This document shows, one piece after another, positions 34,721 through 46,197 of a stretch of 64,000 nucleotides of DNA; position 1 is the stretch's first letter; every line of letters begins with the position of its first letter. The notes under the pieces were generated by a model that did no database searches, had not been told where the DNA came from, and worked only from the letters and a program-made list of their open reading frames with translations. Origin of the DNA: Bemisia tabaci (lineage: Eukaryota; Arthropoda; Insecta; Hemiptera; Aleyrodidae); the NCBI RefSeq assembly GCF_918797505.1, contig NC_092801.1, positions 33,928,487 to 33,992,486 on the forward strand, given 5' to 3'. The position numbers and the translations under genes are program-made.

Positions 34721-35850
34721 CACTGTTAAAAAAAACGGAGTGAGACTCAGCACAAGCGCGAGTAAGAACGGGCCCTCACTTCGCCGGACCGAGGAGTCAC
34801 TCCGACGGAGAATCGGCTGGACGGATTTTGGGTGCCGTACGCATAGAAATCACTCCGACGCCGGACGGATTCGCGGGAGCCGCAAATTTAGGGGTTCGCA
34901 GCTAGGGATGGTGGAAAGGGGTTAATCGTGGAAATAATTTTTGAAACCATGAAAAATAAAATAATGAAACCATTGATACAGAATTTATCCGATTTTGAAA
35001 GTTAGAAATTTACTACCTACCTTGGGAATTGAACCCGGGACCTACCTAACAGTAACCGACGACCCTACCGATTGAGCTATAGCGAACGTTGCATGCAAGT
35101 GACGCAAAAACGGTATTTAACGTCGATTTGAACGGGCCGCTAAGATATTTTCAATCTACCTGGATTTGTCCGTGTATTTAGTTTACTTTACTATATTTTT
35201 TAACTATATTTTATCGTTTTACTTTGTTTTATTTCCTTGTTGTCTCTATTTTTTCTTCACTCTATTTTATTTTTTCAAGCACTTCATTTTTTTTTCTTTA
35301 ATTATTTACTTCTCATTCCTTTACTTTGTTTTATATTTACTGTGATTTCTTTTAATACTTCATCATAATTTTTGGACTTCACTTTACTCTTAAAATTCAT
35401 TCTATTCTTTAACATCATTTAGTTGTTTCCCTTATTTTATTTTTTTCTTCATCTCCTTGCTCCCTCTAATTATTTACTTCAATTTAGTCTTTGACTTCAT
35501 TTTATCATATATTTGATTTACTTTATTTTATTTCTTTTCTATTGTCTCTGTTATACCATAATTTCGACTATTCTATTATTTCCACTATTCTATTATTTTT
35601 TCTATTTTTTTCTCTTTAAATTTTTCATTTTCATTCTGAGAGTGGTAGGCTTAAAGGGGAGAAGAGACAGTATATAGCGCTAGTGCGAGGGAGAGAAGGT
35701 GCGCGTGACTCCGGGCCGTACTGCAGCTCCGGTGCGGAGTGCTTTGACTACACATGCAGCCCGTCTCAGCACCTACGCGCTGAACCGCACTCCCGTGTTC
35801 ATTCTCACTCCGGATTTTCCGTCGGACGGAATCAACGATTTTTAACAGTG
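34721..35850. mobile_element. CACTG-ended element, family F (1.13 kb), carrying a tRNA-like insert
   Basis: The left end CACTGTTAAAAAAAACGGAG and the right end TTTTTAACAGTG are inverted repeats. Subterminal CCGGACGGATT and TCCGTCGGACGGAAT blocks also match. The flanks are TA and CA, one mismatch from a 2-bp duplication. The interior holds the tRNA-like block at 35012-35086 and a ~480-bp pyrimidine-rich stretch (35160-35640), probably later arrivals. Confidence 0.6.
35012..35086 (-). repeat. tRNA-derived SINE-like block
   Basis: On the minus strand an A-box-like TAGCTCAATCGGTAGGG is followed ~35 bases later by a B-box GGGTTCAATTCCC, the internal promoter arrangement of tRNA genes for RNA polymerase III. 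The acceptor stem halves do not pair and the anticodon arm is poor, so this is a tRNA-derived SINE head or a pseudo-tRNA rather than a working tRNA gene. Confidence 0.55.
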
Positions 35851-36298
35851 CACTTCAGCCAAATTTGGCATGAAAATGTATTGAACTGTCTGTTCTACCA
35901 TGACATGTTTTCCAACATGTGCATCAAGTTCCATAACCGGTTTTAAACTTTTTTCTCCGGATTTGACGGAGTTCAACCCTCGTAAACTCGATAACCCGCG
36001 GAATCATCAAGCCTCGAATGAAACTGAGGACTCCGGACAACACGTTCCGCAACGCTCCAAGAAGATCCGCGGGGAGTCAACTAATCGTAGACTGAACGAA
36101 AGGCGCTAAAGTGAAAAATAAGTTCTTGCTATGGAAAATTCACACGAAATGGGAGAGTTGAAGCAGTTAATTATTACAAACAGACCTGAAGTTCCAGATT
36201 TTCCGCGTTGCTTTTCAGGTTTTGGGAGAAGGGCAGAGGCAACGGACCAAAAGAAAATATACTACAAACTAAAATTAGGTATTGCAGGCAATATAAGA

Positions 36299-36808
36299 TC
36301 AACGACAAACTTGAATACAGACAAACTTTATTGGGGAAGGCTCGGTGGCCTTGATAGCTATCACAGAATCACAAATCACAGAATCACAGATATTATGAGC
36401 ACTTGATATATTATCACAGATATGGGGCTGATTTAGATGCCACTCAGAGTGAGTTGGGTCTGAACAAATCGGCTGTGGTCCGATAGGACTCAAAGATGTC
36501 AAAAGGACACTACGTTTGACTACAAACCTCTTCGTTCGTAGTACCTCGTATAAATACCCTTTTGGGCAGACTCTCTCATAGCCTAAGTTTTTAGACGGGA
36601 TATAGTACGTGCTCTCGCCTTTTAGGAGAAAAATTGCTCTTATACCGAATGCAAGGAATCGCAATTTGTCTGCGCTTCTTTTCGTGCCACTGGGTTTATT
36701 CACTTCATCTGAAATGATCAGGGTGGTACCTTTCCTTCGTAACCTAGCTTCCAGAGGTGAAGATTTATCGTATTCTAGAATTATTGCTTCTTCTGTAGAT
36801 TTTTCCAA
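36299..36808 (-). CDS. Unrecognised 169-aa reading frame
   Basis: This is the longest unexplained frame in 33-41 kb. The first ~110 residues have a protein-like composition with a charged start (MEKSTEEAIILEYDKSS). The last ~60 residues run through a CACAGAATCACA-type simple repeat, giving a repetitive HICD/VICD-like tail that is probably not real. No family is recognised, and no splice or start evidence decides its limits. Confidence 0.2.
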   Translation of the reverse strand: MEKSTEEAIILEYDKSSPLEARLRRKGTTLIISDEVNKPSGTKRSADKLRFLAFGIRAIFLLKGESTYYIPSKNLGYERVCPKGYLYEVLRTKRFVVKRSVLLTSLSPIGPQPICSDPTHSEWHLNQPHICDNISSAHNICDSVICDSVIAIKATEPSPIKFVCIQVCR

Positions 36809-36841
36809 AATTTCTGTGATATATTTTTTTCAGATCTTCAA

Positions 36842-37095
36842 TTTTTGATCAGACGCAAGATGTTTGCGTAACAGAACTAGTAAGTAGGGATAAGATAGAA
36901 GATAACAACACTAAGAATGAAATCGTGAAGAATAGAAAAAGCAAGCTTTCACTTGTAGTGCTGAAAATTCTGAGTTTTTTCAATTCAAATATATAGATTT
37001 GTTTTTCTTTCTTTTTGTGACTTCCTGTGAAAATCCAGATTTTTACGGGGCAGTTTTTAGGGGCCACGTTGCCGTAGAGCCTGTTCATCTGACAA
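36842..37095. repeat. Dispersed repeat, copy 1 (paralogue at 49060-49226)
   Basis: CGCAAGATGTTTNCGTAACAGAACTAGTAAG, GTGAAATCGTGAAGAATAGAAAAA-type and TTTTTAGGGGNCACGTT blocks are shared with 49060-49226. At the second site the MITE at 49227 interrupts the continuation. A further related block (GGCGCCACGGCCG..GCGCATTT) follows near 37458 and 49463. It is non-coding. Confidence 0.7.
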
Positions 37096-37499
37096 CATTG
37101 TCAGTGTCAGCTGATAAAATGTATATTTTCACATAAGTTTTCAGTCAGTCTTTGACATCTACCAAGAATTGTTTTGTATTTATTTACAATTACTACGTAA
37201 TTATATATTTTTCTTATTAAAAACTAAGAAAAACATGATGACCCCGACGTGATCTTCATCTGCGCAATTTAGAAGACCTCAATGGAAATTAAAAGTTTTC
37301 ACAAAAGTGGATTATACGGCCGAATTGAAAAGATAATTATCATTTCTTGTTTGAGACATGCAGTGATCGCTCGATCTCCGTGTCAATACCAAGTATGTGC
37401 AGTAATGGATTGGTCTCCACATACCTGAGCTATTAAAAATCGCTCTTTATTTTTTAGGCGCCACGGCCGATTCTTCAGCGCATTTCTGTGAGTTTCGAA

Positions 37500-38340
37500 C
37501 ACAGTACCTGACGTTTTAACTGAAATGTCGCTTCATTAGCGCTTGGAAATACAGTGAATTCTTTTGCGATTTTAGCGTAAACGTCGCCTCAACAGCTCTC
37601 AGAAATACAGTGAATTTTTTAAGAAACTCGGAGCGCTCGGAAGTCGGAAGAGGAGGCGGCAACTCCTGGCCACGCATTGGTTTATGCATGAGATTCGCGA
37701 GGAATATTCCCCTCCCGCCCGACCGCAGCGCAGCGAGCAAAGGAGCCGGTTACATTAAGAGATCTGACAAATCTCAAACGCTCCTGACACTTCGCTTCCT
37801 CCGTTTTCGGGGAAAAACCAACTTCCGCCAGGAAACTTTTAAGTGAAAAGTTCGCTATCTCTTGGCTCCGTGAACTTGGCTTTTTTCTCCGTTCCCGCCC
37901 GTTGCGTCGCCAACTTCGAGACACTTACATACATCATCGCCCATCGATTTCCCCCCATTCGGAGCCGTGGCAAAGGGTCGATTATCGAAGATCACTCCGA
38001 GAATCGATCCTTCTTCATAGATTCAAACGGTAGATCGATCGATTTATCGGTAAGCATTGCTTCGAGACAACGTTAGAGGGACGTATTCCGGGACGCAAGG
38101 ACGACGAGTTGGGAGCGCTCGGTTCGTGCGCTACTCGACTGTTGAGTCGTTTTCGAATGATCCTAATCGATGGATCCCTATCTTAGCAGTGTTATATATC
38201 GATCGAGGTCGTTCGATATCTATTCAGCGATCGACCTGCAAGTTGCGATAGTATCGAACTTTGCACTTTTTTTACGATGCAGGAACCGTGGAAACGCTCC
38301 TCGCGGTCAGAGCGTTGAAATATTCATCGCTGTAAGAGGC
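37500..38340. other. Moderately GC-rich spacer with a small duplication
   Basis: A ~60-bp block (GGAAATACAGTGAATTYTTT) occurs twice between 37502 and 37620. The rest contains GATCGATC-rich sequence around 38030-38240. The overlapping short frames on both strands show no motifs. Confidence 0.4.
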
Positions 38341-38344
38341 GAGA

Positions 38345-39230
38345 GGAGCTAATGGTCTGATGGTAACTTTGTATGCAAGGTATGAGCGTGATGAGAGCAT
38401 GTAAAAGGGATCTTATAACGGATTCAGTTGAATGAATATCTGTCCCTGGCGAAGAGTCATATCGGACATTTTATCAAATGCTTGGGCCGATAGTTAAATT
38501 TTAATGGCTTACGAAGCTTCGTATGCACTGGAATTAAAACACATTGGATCTAGAGTCCAGACTCTTAAAAACATTGACAAGAAAAAATACTCTTGATTCA
38601 ATCAGATGTAAGCTTAAATCAAAAGGAAATCAGCTCAAATTAAGAGGCTTGGTTCTTGATTTAAGCAAAAATCCGATTGAATCAAGAGTATTTTTTCCTG
38701 TCGATGTCTTTAAGAGTCTGGACTCTAGATCCAATGTGTTTTTTTTCCAGTGTGTGCCTAATAGTTCTCAATGTTTTGTAAGAATAAAATAATCAATTCC
38801 GTACCTCTGTAAGCGAGGTATGAGCGTGATGAAAACATGTAAAAGCGATCCTAAAATGGATTCAAATCCAGTGACTACCGTCGCAGGCGAATAGTCAAAT
38901 CAGGTATTCGATAAAATGCCTAGGCCGATAGATAAATTTTGATGGCTTACTAAGCCTCGTAAGTTTTTCACGATGAGCCTAATAGTTCTCAATGTTATTT
39001 AAGATGCAAAGAATCAACTGTACCCCTGTATGCGAGGTATGATCGTGATAAGAACGTGTAAAAAGGATCCTGAAATGGATTCAAATCAGTGAATATCTGT
39101 CGCAGGCGAATAGTCAGTAGGCATTTTATCAAATGTCAGAGCCGGTAGCTAAGCCTCTCATGTTTTTCACGAGAAGCTCAATAGTTTTCAATGTTTTAAA
39201 TGATAAAATGTGTTGAGTCTACGACTTTCA
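38345..39230. repeat. ~220-bp tandem repeat, three units, first split by a MITE
   Basis: The blocks GCGAGGTATGAGCGTGAT, ACATGTAAAAGCGATCCT, GTCGCAGGCGAATAGTCA, AAATTTTGATGGCTTAC and CTAATAGTTCTCAATGTT recur near 38372, 38813 and 39028. The family A MITE at 38526-38752 lies in the first unit. It is non-coding. Confidence 0.88.
38526..38752. mobile_element. CACTG-ended palindromic MITE, family A copy 3
   Basis: The ends are CACTGG and CCAGTG with TG on both sides. It is a full-length palindrome containing TTGATTCAATCAGATGTAA. The 82-codon frame through it is a palindrome artefact. Confidence 0.92.
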
Positions 39231-39239
39231 TTTTTTGTG

Positions 39240-40290
39240 CTCGCTTCAAATGATCTTCATGTATTTAAGCAGCCAACGTTTCAAAAGTTCTGTATTCTAT
39301 GCGGTGCCGTAAATCCCGAAATACCAAGTCTTCAGAAGACTAGAAAGATGTATTTACAATTAGATTGTGAATGACTCGTTTAAATTACAACATGTGTGGT
39401 TTCATGATGTCAATTTTTGTAGGAGCTTCTTATCTAGGCGAGCGAGGAGTTATTTTGCCTGAAAATACCGAAAGATTCAGAGTGTAAGAATGAGCAATTG
39501 AATATTTGCCGCCTGAGCATTTAACAAAATGCCTGATTTGCCAAGTTGCCTGTGACATATTGATGACCGAAGATCAGTTCTACCTGTCTGCAAACTTACG
39601 ATTTTGTAGGAAGAGGACAAAATTCCACCATTTTTGTAATTTTGCATTTAGGTTTGCAATTTTGTATAGATTAATGAGTCATTTTAGGATTCGTATGCGG
39701 GACTGGAGAATGTCTGTGACTATCAACTCGCGTATATTATACTGTTACATGCGGCAATGTTGAAATGACTCGTTTTCGCCAATGAACTTATGTTTTTTTC
39801 TTTTTCTGAGAACCGCGTGGCATGATGTTAACATTTTTTTTGCTCCCCCCTGCGTTGGATTTCGATGGAACCGGGATGAATCACGTAATCGAAATTAAAT
39901 GGGAGCCGGGAGTGTCATTCGCCTCTCGAAGCGAAAATCCGCAAAACTGCGCACATTCTCTACGCATGTCGTGACGCGTGGAATGAGTTCTAAACTCTGA
40001 TTATGCTTCATCGTGATTTTTGAGGCGGTAAACACGTGGCGCAGCGCTATTCGTAGATTTTTACACGTGGAGTAGTTTTACACGCAGCTCCGACGAAAAT
40101 TCGCGACGATATCGATCATGATCATAACATGTTCAATAGTTTAAATGAGCGGCGTTGACGTCAAAATTCAGCCGTCGTCGTTGTGCTCGACCTGCGCGCG
40201 GCGCGTCAATATCCGTTCGTTTGTTTTACAACGAATTTTACCATTGGCGGCCTCACGATCGTAGTTCTGAAGGTCAGGGCTGGTCAAGGT
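39240..40290. other. Spacer, nothing recognised
   Basis: AT-rich to mixed sequence without family repeats or credible coding frames. The 85-codon frame at 39506-39763 has no motif. Confidence 0.4.
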
Positions 40291-40291
40291 T

Positions 40292-40545
40292 GGTTCTGCC
40301 TTGCTATGGAAGAACTCCGTATGAACATACGAGAGTTGCCAAATTCCCCCGAACCGAACATGTATTTTTGAAGGAAGTTATACTTATTTTTCCCTGAAAT
40401 CTACAGACTTTTTAGATAAAATCTCGAACAAAATCCTCTTAAAAATTGGAGAGAAAATATTCATCAATTTTCCTGAAAACGCGTGTTTTACCGCAGGAAA
40501 TTTTGCAACGCCTGAGCGCTCATACGGCGTTCTTCCTTAGCACAA
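40292..40545. mobile_element. ~250-bp inverted-repeat element, family I copy 1
   Basis: The arms pair via GGAAGAACTCCGTATGAACA at the left and the complement of CATACGGCGTTCTTCCTTAG at the right, then GAGAGTTGCCAAATT with its counterpart AATTTTGCAACGCC. It is related to 43657-43910. Confidence 0.75.
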
Positions 40546-40721
40546 CAGAAATTTAGTACGGTTTGTAGTACACTCATGCGATTTTGAAGGATGTTGAATC
40601 CAAATTTGACTGTTTTGAAGCTGAACATGTTTTTGCTCTCCACCGGGATCGGAATACTAGGAACTGCAAGAGCAGAAATGAGTATTCGCCATATTTACTA
40701 TTTTGACCTGAACTGAAACGA

Positions 40722-40880
40722 GAGTTAGTGAAAACACCTCTCGGATTTGTGGCAGGTTGTCACATTACCTCATAAACATCGGTATATTTCTGTGAAACGG
40801 AGAGTTAGTAAAAACACTTCCTGGATTTGTGGCAGGTTGTCACATTACCTCAGAGCCATTGACGATGTTTCTGTGAAGCA
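40722..40880. repeat. ~80-bp tandem duplication
   Basis: The block AGTTAGTRAAAACACYTC, GGATTTGTGGCAGGTTGTCA and CATTACCTCA is repeated with slight change, spanning about 40722-40800 and 40804-40880. Confidence 0.8.
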
Positions 40881-41559
40881 GAAGCACTTATCACAATGGG
40901 GAAAAAACTTGTCCAGAATAAATGTTCCCCTTTGTAGTCACGCCAAAATTAAAAAGGGAGACTTGATCTGAATGAGTTTTTTACCCTGTTCATGCTTCAC
41001 AGGAACAAGTCCCGATGGTTATGACGCAACGTCAACTCGAACTTTCGTCTAGAACTTTTCCAGGCCATCATTTTGAAATTGGTATTGAGAGCGACCCGCA
41101 ATTTCCCTCAAACAGTTTGTTCGTATGCTCTTTAGATGAAGCCTTCATTTAAGGGCTTAAATTCTGTAACGGAGCCCGTGTACAATGTATTATTCTAGAT
41201 AGAATTATTCCCAAAAAATACTTTTTAAAACAGTAAAAGATTCAGGACCTCAATTAATCTGACATGACAGTTTGCCCAAGTATTTAATACAATTCCTTTT
41301 TTCCTTGGTCGTTTCTGTTCGCTTTTGGCACATTCGTGCTCTATCGCTACCCCCAAACACTGTCAATGGTGTTCAAAATCCACCTTTCAGTTTCAGGACC
41401 TAGCTGGCTTCAAGCTCTGTTTTTACGGGCCTGATGGAATTTTTGTCCTTCAATAACGGTGAAAATTCATACACGGAGAAAAATTACGCATACAGTTGCT
41501 AATGCAGTCCCTTCCTTTACAAGTTCAGTTTCGTGCTCAAGGACGAAACATATAACCAA

Positions 41560-42188
41560 TCAGAACGATGCCACGCAGCTAAGGGACACACGGGAGGTAC
41601 ACAACAGCTCCCCTAATGCGTATAGAATAGTTGATAATGTATAGTTTGCAACGCCCTTTTCTTCATCATCGACGTTTTGCTGTGAGGCGTTGAATACTTC
41701 CACCGCCTGGTGAAACAGTTCTCGAATTCGATCCCTGATCGTCGAATCATCCTCGTCACGATACACATCATTTAGGTTACATTTTGCATTTTGACATGAT
41801 AATATCGGTCTCATCCGTACAAATACATACGCCTAAGGGGAAACCAATAATACATGCATTACTCTGAACTGAGCCAGAAATTGAATTTGCACTGGTTAGG
41901 TTCACAATATCAAAGTTTCATCAGTCTTTTGGCATCAAACATTTTGTCACGCCTTAACTTCTTACTTGCATCTCAAACAAATTATTCCATACTTACATCC
42001 GCATCTACAACGTCTACTGCAACTGCAGGTTTCTCATCCAGATCCAATTTAGTTAGAGGTTTCAAACAAAGTATTCCATATTTACATCCGCATCTACTGC
42101 AACTACAGGTTTTAAATCTTCGACAGGTTCCAATTTTTTCTACAGGTTTCAAATCTTCTACAGTTCCGAACGGCCAAATGTAGTCCAT
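41560..42188 (-). CDS. Candidate two-exon gene, 154-aa cysteine-containing protein
   Basis: Exon 1 (42188-41997) starts with an ATG and encodes 64 residues with a Cys cluster (TCRRFKTCSCSRCGCK). It ends at a textbook donor, GAT|GTAAGT. Exon 2 (41832-41560) begins after a strong acceptor, GGTTTCCCCTTAG, and encodes 90 more residues, including RDEDDSTIRDRIRELF and an Asn/Gln-rich stretch. The 164-bp intron is in phase 0 on both sides, so the two frames join without a stop. I do not recognise the product. The exon 1 sequence contains a short internal repeat. It could be a small host gene or a gene of an old mobile element. Confidence 0.4.
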
Positions 42189-42282
42189 TTAATCCCTCCA
42201 CAATGACGCAACGCTACATTGATTGGCACATGTGGAATGAGCAACACGATCATTCTCTCTTACCGTATTCGGAAACACTCTT

Positions 42283-42555
42283 TACAGCGTTTATAGCAGC
42301 CTGCGGGCTGATTATTGAAATTGATGGACGAAGTCATAGACAAAGACGAGGCATTGAAAGTAAAGCGATCCCATTGTCGGAAGCGGGTGGACGAAGGAGG
42401 TAAGCTGTAGAAAAACTAACGGCAACCCGCGAGAGACTCCATAGTTAGTCCATCATTTTCCCCTTGGACTACGACAACTACTCCCGTTCCAACGAATAGG
42501 ATCACTTCATGTTCCACGTGTCTTCTTTGTCTATAGCTTTGGCTATCGGCGAGAT
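42283..42555. mobile_element. Inverted-repeat element, family L copy 2
   Basis: It shares AAACTAACGGCAACCCGCGA and TTAGTCCATCATTTTCCCC with copies at 28745 and 57600. The ends (TTGAAATTGATGGACGAAG and CTTTGTCTATAGCTTTGGC) are imperfectly inverted. Confidence 0.6.
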
Positions 42556-42701
42556 ACATCGATTGGCTGGTCGATAGCCAGAAGCTGTGAGCAAACATGA
42601 GCAATACGTGCGATACAGTACGCCGCCCAACGGAACGATCTGATAGAAGAGGTCGGACGTGAAATTTTGGGCTGAAGTTCTAGATTTTTATGTTTCTTTT
42701 G

Positions 42702-43061
42702 CACTGGAAAAAAAAACACATTGGATCTAGAATCCAGACTCTTAAAAACATCGACAAGAAAACATACTATTGATTCAATCAGATCTAAGCTTAACTCAAG
42801 AACCAAGCCTCTTAATTTGAGCGGATTTTCTTTCGATTTGAGCTTAAATCTGATTGAATCAAGAGTCCTTTTTCTTGTCAATGTTTTCAAGAGTCTGGAC
42901 TCTAGATTCAATGTGTTTTTTTTTTTTTCTTCTTCTTTCTTTCTTTCTTTCTTTCTTTCTTTAGAGGTGTAAATGGCCTTAGATGCTAAAGCACCGCTTT
43001 AAAATAAAATTATTTTACTACTACTACTTTCTTTCTTTCTTTCTTTCTTTCCTTCCCAGTG
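42702..43061. mobile_element. CACTG-ended MITE, family A copy 4, with expanded (CTTT)n right end
   Basis: The left end CACTGG and the palindrome body are normal to about 42918. The terminal T-run has grown into CTTT microsatellites on both sides of a ~65-bp non-family segment (GAGGTGTAAATGGCC..), and the element end CCCAGTG is reached only at 43061. The outer flanks, TG and CG, do not match. Confidence 0.8.
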
Positions 43062-43656
43062 CGCCACAAATTCAATTTCCAGGGGCGTTTCTGGAAGGAA
43101 CGTTCACAAAAAAACCACTGGAGCCACCCTCAAAATTTTCTGCTTCATAGTTTCCAGGTTTTGTTTTACTTCTCCTATTGACTCACCGCGAGCCGTGTGC
43201 GCCGAGATAAATCTCACGTATCTTCAGCCCTTGTGAAAATCGTCAACCTTTGTGGTTGGCACTGGGGGACCGTAGCTTTTTCCGAAGCATTCGGCGCAGT
43301 GGCGCCTGTGGGTTGGGAATACTGTCCGCAACGCATCATCTCCTAACCCAGTTTAGAGAAGGGAAAGAAGAGTATGAAAAACAGCGTTAAGGGAGCTTTC
43401 ATACAATCGAGAGCAGCAGCGTGGCGTGCTTTGCGATACATCGATTGATGCGCCTTTTAAACCTGTGGATAAGGGTCGATCAACAGAGTGTTCGCAACGA
43501 ACACCTCAATAATCGATTCTTCATCGTAGGTTTAAATGGAGAAATATCGATTATCATTCACGCCACGCCACTGATGGAGAGCGGTAGAATTACGGAGCAC
43601 GCTCGGGTGCTCCCTGACGGAGCTGTGGACTGGGCGGATGTGACATGGGCTCCGCG

Positions 43657-43910
43657 GAGCTCTGCCGTGCTAAGGAAAAACGCCGTATGAACCTTCAGGC
43701 GTTGCCAAATTTCCACCGATAAAACACGGATTTCCCGGTAAACTCGTGAATATTTTCCTTCCAACTTTTCGGATAATTTTGTTCGCGATTTCATTTAAAG
43801 TTCCTGAAAATGTCAAGGAAAAATATTCATGACATTCCTCAAAAATAAGCATTTTATCGGAGGAAATTTGGCAACTCTCGAATGTTCATACGGCGTTACG
43901 GCAGAGCTCT
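43657..43910. mobile_element. ~254-bp inverted-repeat element, family I copy 2
   Basis: GAGCTCTGCCGT, then ACGCCGTATGAAC and GGCGTTGCCAAATTTCC at the left are mirrored by GGAAATTTGGCAACTC, GTTCATACGGCGT and ACGGCAGAGCTC at the right. It is non-coding. Confidence 0.85.
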
Positions 43911-44186
43911 CGCCTGGAGCTCGACTTGGGGATCCAAGGAGCTCGGGCACACGCTCGAATGCCCCGTGAAAGATCCGCGAAAACAACGAACATGACAAAA
44001 ACTAACGGAAGGGCGCCTTTTAATCGGCGTCTCGCCCTCCCACCGCCCGCCCCTCGGGGATGAGAGATCGTTTGCTCAACAAGCTCCGGAATCGTGCGCC
44101 GAGACGCCCGTCAAAGACACGCGTCACGCCGACGGAACGAAGAATCGGTTTATATTTATGGATACAGCTGCTTTCCGGATGCTGTA

Positions 44187-44423
44187 CACTGAGAAAAAAC
44201 TATGGCTTATAAACCTATTAGAGGTAAATATGGAACACCACTAATAGTAGTACCTCTACATATAATAATAGCACATATACCTTAGTTATGGTACCTGTAC
44301 CTTCATTTGTTACAGAGACCGTAGTATGGTTCACAGACCGAGAATCATTAGTTTATTTACGACTATTATAGGTGTTCCATATTTACCTCTAATTGGTTTA
44401 TAAACCATAGTTTTTTCTCAGTG
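44187..44423. mobile_element. CACTG-ended palindromic MITE, family D (237 bp)
   Basis: CACTGAGAAAAAACTATGG and CCATAGTTTTTTCTCAGTG form perfect 19-bp terminal repeats, flanked by TA on both sides. The arms continue through TTATAAACC and AGGTAAATATGGAACACC. Confidence 0.95.
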
Positions 44424-44589
44424 TAGAGAGGCCTTGAATGGGTCACCTAATCGTGAACGGATTTTGACTTGTGTATATACGTTTTTTGAAGGTAAATAAT
44501 CGCGTCTATAAGCTCGGAAATATTACTGATTTCTTGAGGGTAATACTTGAAAAGTGTAGAAATTCCGCAAGGAGGAGTCTACAAGTCCG

Positions 44590-45117
44590 GAAATAGTAGT
44601 AATTGGAGATGTTGCATATGTGAGGTATTTGCGATTTAACTGTTGATTCTTATGTAAAAGTTTGCGAGAAACACGATGGTGCCACTGGTTTTCTTGGAAA
44701 TCAACCCCAAAGCTCAATAAAAGCTCTCAAGTTGAGGCCAAAATGTAGGGGATATCCCACGCTATCCTGAGAGTCCACGTCTACACCAAGACGAACTCTC
44801 CAGCATGTAGAGATAGGGAGCAAATACATTGACAGGGCTGCCACTTTATTTGGGGACTCCAAAATTGAAAACACGGCAACACTGCCGATGTATTTGCTTT
44901 CTATCTTTGCATGAAGAGTTTGTCTTGATGTAGAGGTGGACTCTCAGGATAGCGTGGGATATCCCCTCCATTTTGGCCTCAACTTGAGAGCTTTTTTTGA
45001 GCTTGGGAGTTGATTTCAGAGAAAACCAGTGGCACCATCGTGTTTCTCGCGAACTTCTTCATAAGAATCACCAGTCAAATCGCAAATTCCTCACACATGC
45101 AACATCTCCATTTTCGG
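44590..45117. mobile_element. ~530-bp foldback element
   Basis: Left-arm blocks AATTGGAGATGTTGCAT, GCGAGAAACACGATGGTGCC, CTCTCAAGTTGAGGCC and GGGGATATCCCACGCTATCC are each mirrored in the right arm. The loop around 44830-44880 is unique. Arms are ~230 bp. It has no coding content. Confidence 0.9.
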
Positions 45118-45281
45118 TGATCTAGGATTGCGCGAAAGGTCTAAGAAATTATCTGAGGATTATGTGAAAAAGGCACAGGGATTGCACGAATTTTACCAAT
45201 TTGAATTAAACCACTCTTGCACCTAGTTATCTTTACGAATAATAGTATCAGAACAGCATGCATCTGATTTTATGACTTACA

Positions 45282-46197
45282 TTCATCTATATAAGTCGCA
45301 TTACAGCACTCCCTCGCGCTCTACGACTTTTAACCTCCTCTGCTCTCTTTTAAACCACAAATCTTGGGGGATTGAGCACCTTAACATATCCGCTTCAATC
45401 CCTTCCCTCCAACCTTTCATTGGGCGCCCTCTGCGTCTTCTCCCAGGAGGAACCCAATCAAGGACCTTCTTCGGCAACCTGTCTCCTGCCATTCTCTGGA
45501 CATGACCATACCCAATGAGTTGTTTTGTCATAATGTCATGCACGATGGTCTGCTCGGCATCCATAATCTCCCATACCGTCTCATTCCTGATGTGATCCTT
45601 TCTGGAAATACCAGCGAATCTACGCCAGAAGTCCATCTCTGTTGCCTCTAAAACCTCCCGGGTCCGCTGTTTCATCGGCCATACTTCACACCCGTAGGTT
45701 ACTATGCTCCAGACAATCGCGTTGTAGATCCTTCTTTTGTTCTCTTTGGAGATCCTTTGGTCCCAAAGGACTCCATTCAACGTAGCGATTGCCCTCTTAC
45801 CCTGCATATTCCTGTTCTTGATGGCCCGGTCCAATCTTCCATCCTGGGTGAGAAATACTCCTAAATATTTGTAAATATCACAGCTTCCAACTTGCCGCCC
45901 ATCCTCTATTTCTGTACCATGCTGATTCCCGCCAACCGTCAACTTCTCAGTTTTACTGACATTCACCTGGAGGCCCCATTTCCGATACTCAGCCACGTAC
46001 TTTCGAGGCATGTACTCTTGTACTCAGCGTCATCCTGATCTTGGGCGATAATTACTTGGTCATCAGCAAAGCATAACGTGTAAAGAGTTTCTTCATCTTT
46101 CAGAGGGACACCCATTCCGGAACATTTTTTCTTCCATTCACGCAGTACATGTTCCAAGTAGTTTTTAAACAAGGTGGGGGAGAGGCAACACCCTCAC
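45282..46197 (-). pseudogene. 5'-truncated non-LTR retrotransposon (RT C-terminal part)
   Basis: The minus strand encodes CCLSPTLFKNYLEHVL, then the reverse transcriptase catalytic box CFADDQVI, a frameshift near 46000, then LQVNVSKTEKL, YKYLGVFLT, a SIVTYGCEVWPM segment and a basic C-terminus with GRRRRGRP. This is the palm/thumb and C-terminal region of a LINE polymerase. The endonuclease and N-terminal RT are absent. The stop is only ~20 bases from the insertion edge, so the 3' trailer is very short, as in RTE-like elements. The clade assignment is a guess. Confidence 0.85.

Noticed and set aside
35012..35086. Functional tRNA gene on the minus strand
   Set aside because: A- and B-box are present, but the acceptor stem does not pair and the anticodon arm is poor; better as SINE or pseudo-tRNA.
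36299..36420. Repeated HNICDSVICDS-like tail as a protein repeat domain
   Set aside because: It derives from an imperfect ATCACAGA simple repeat in DNA.
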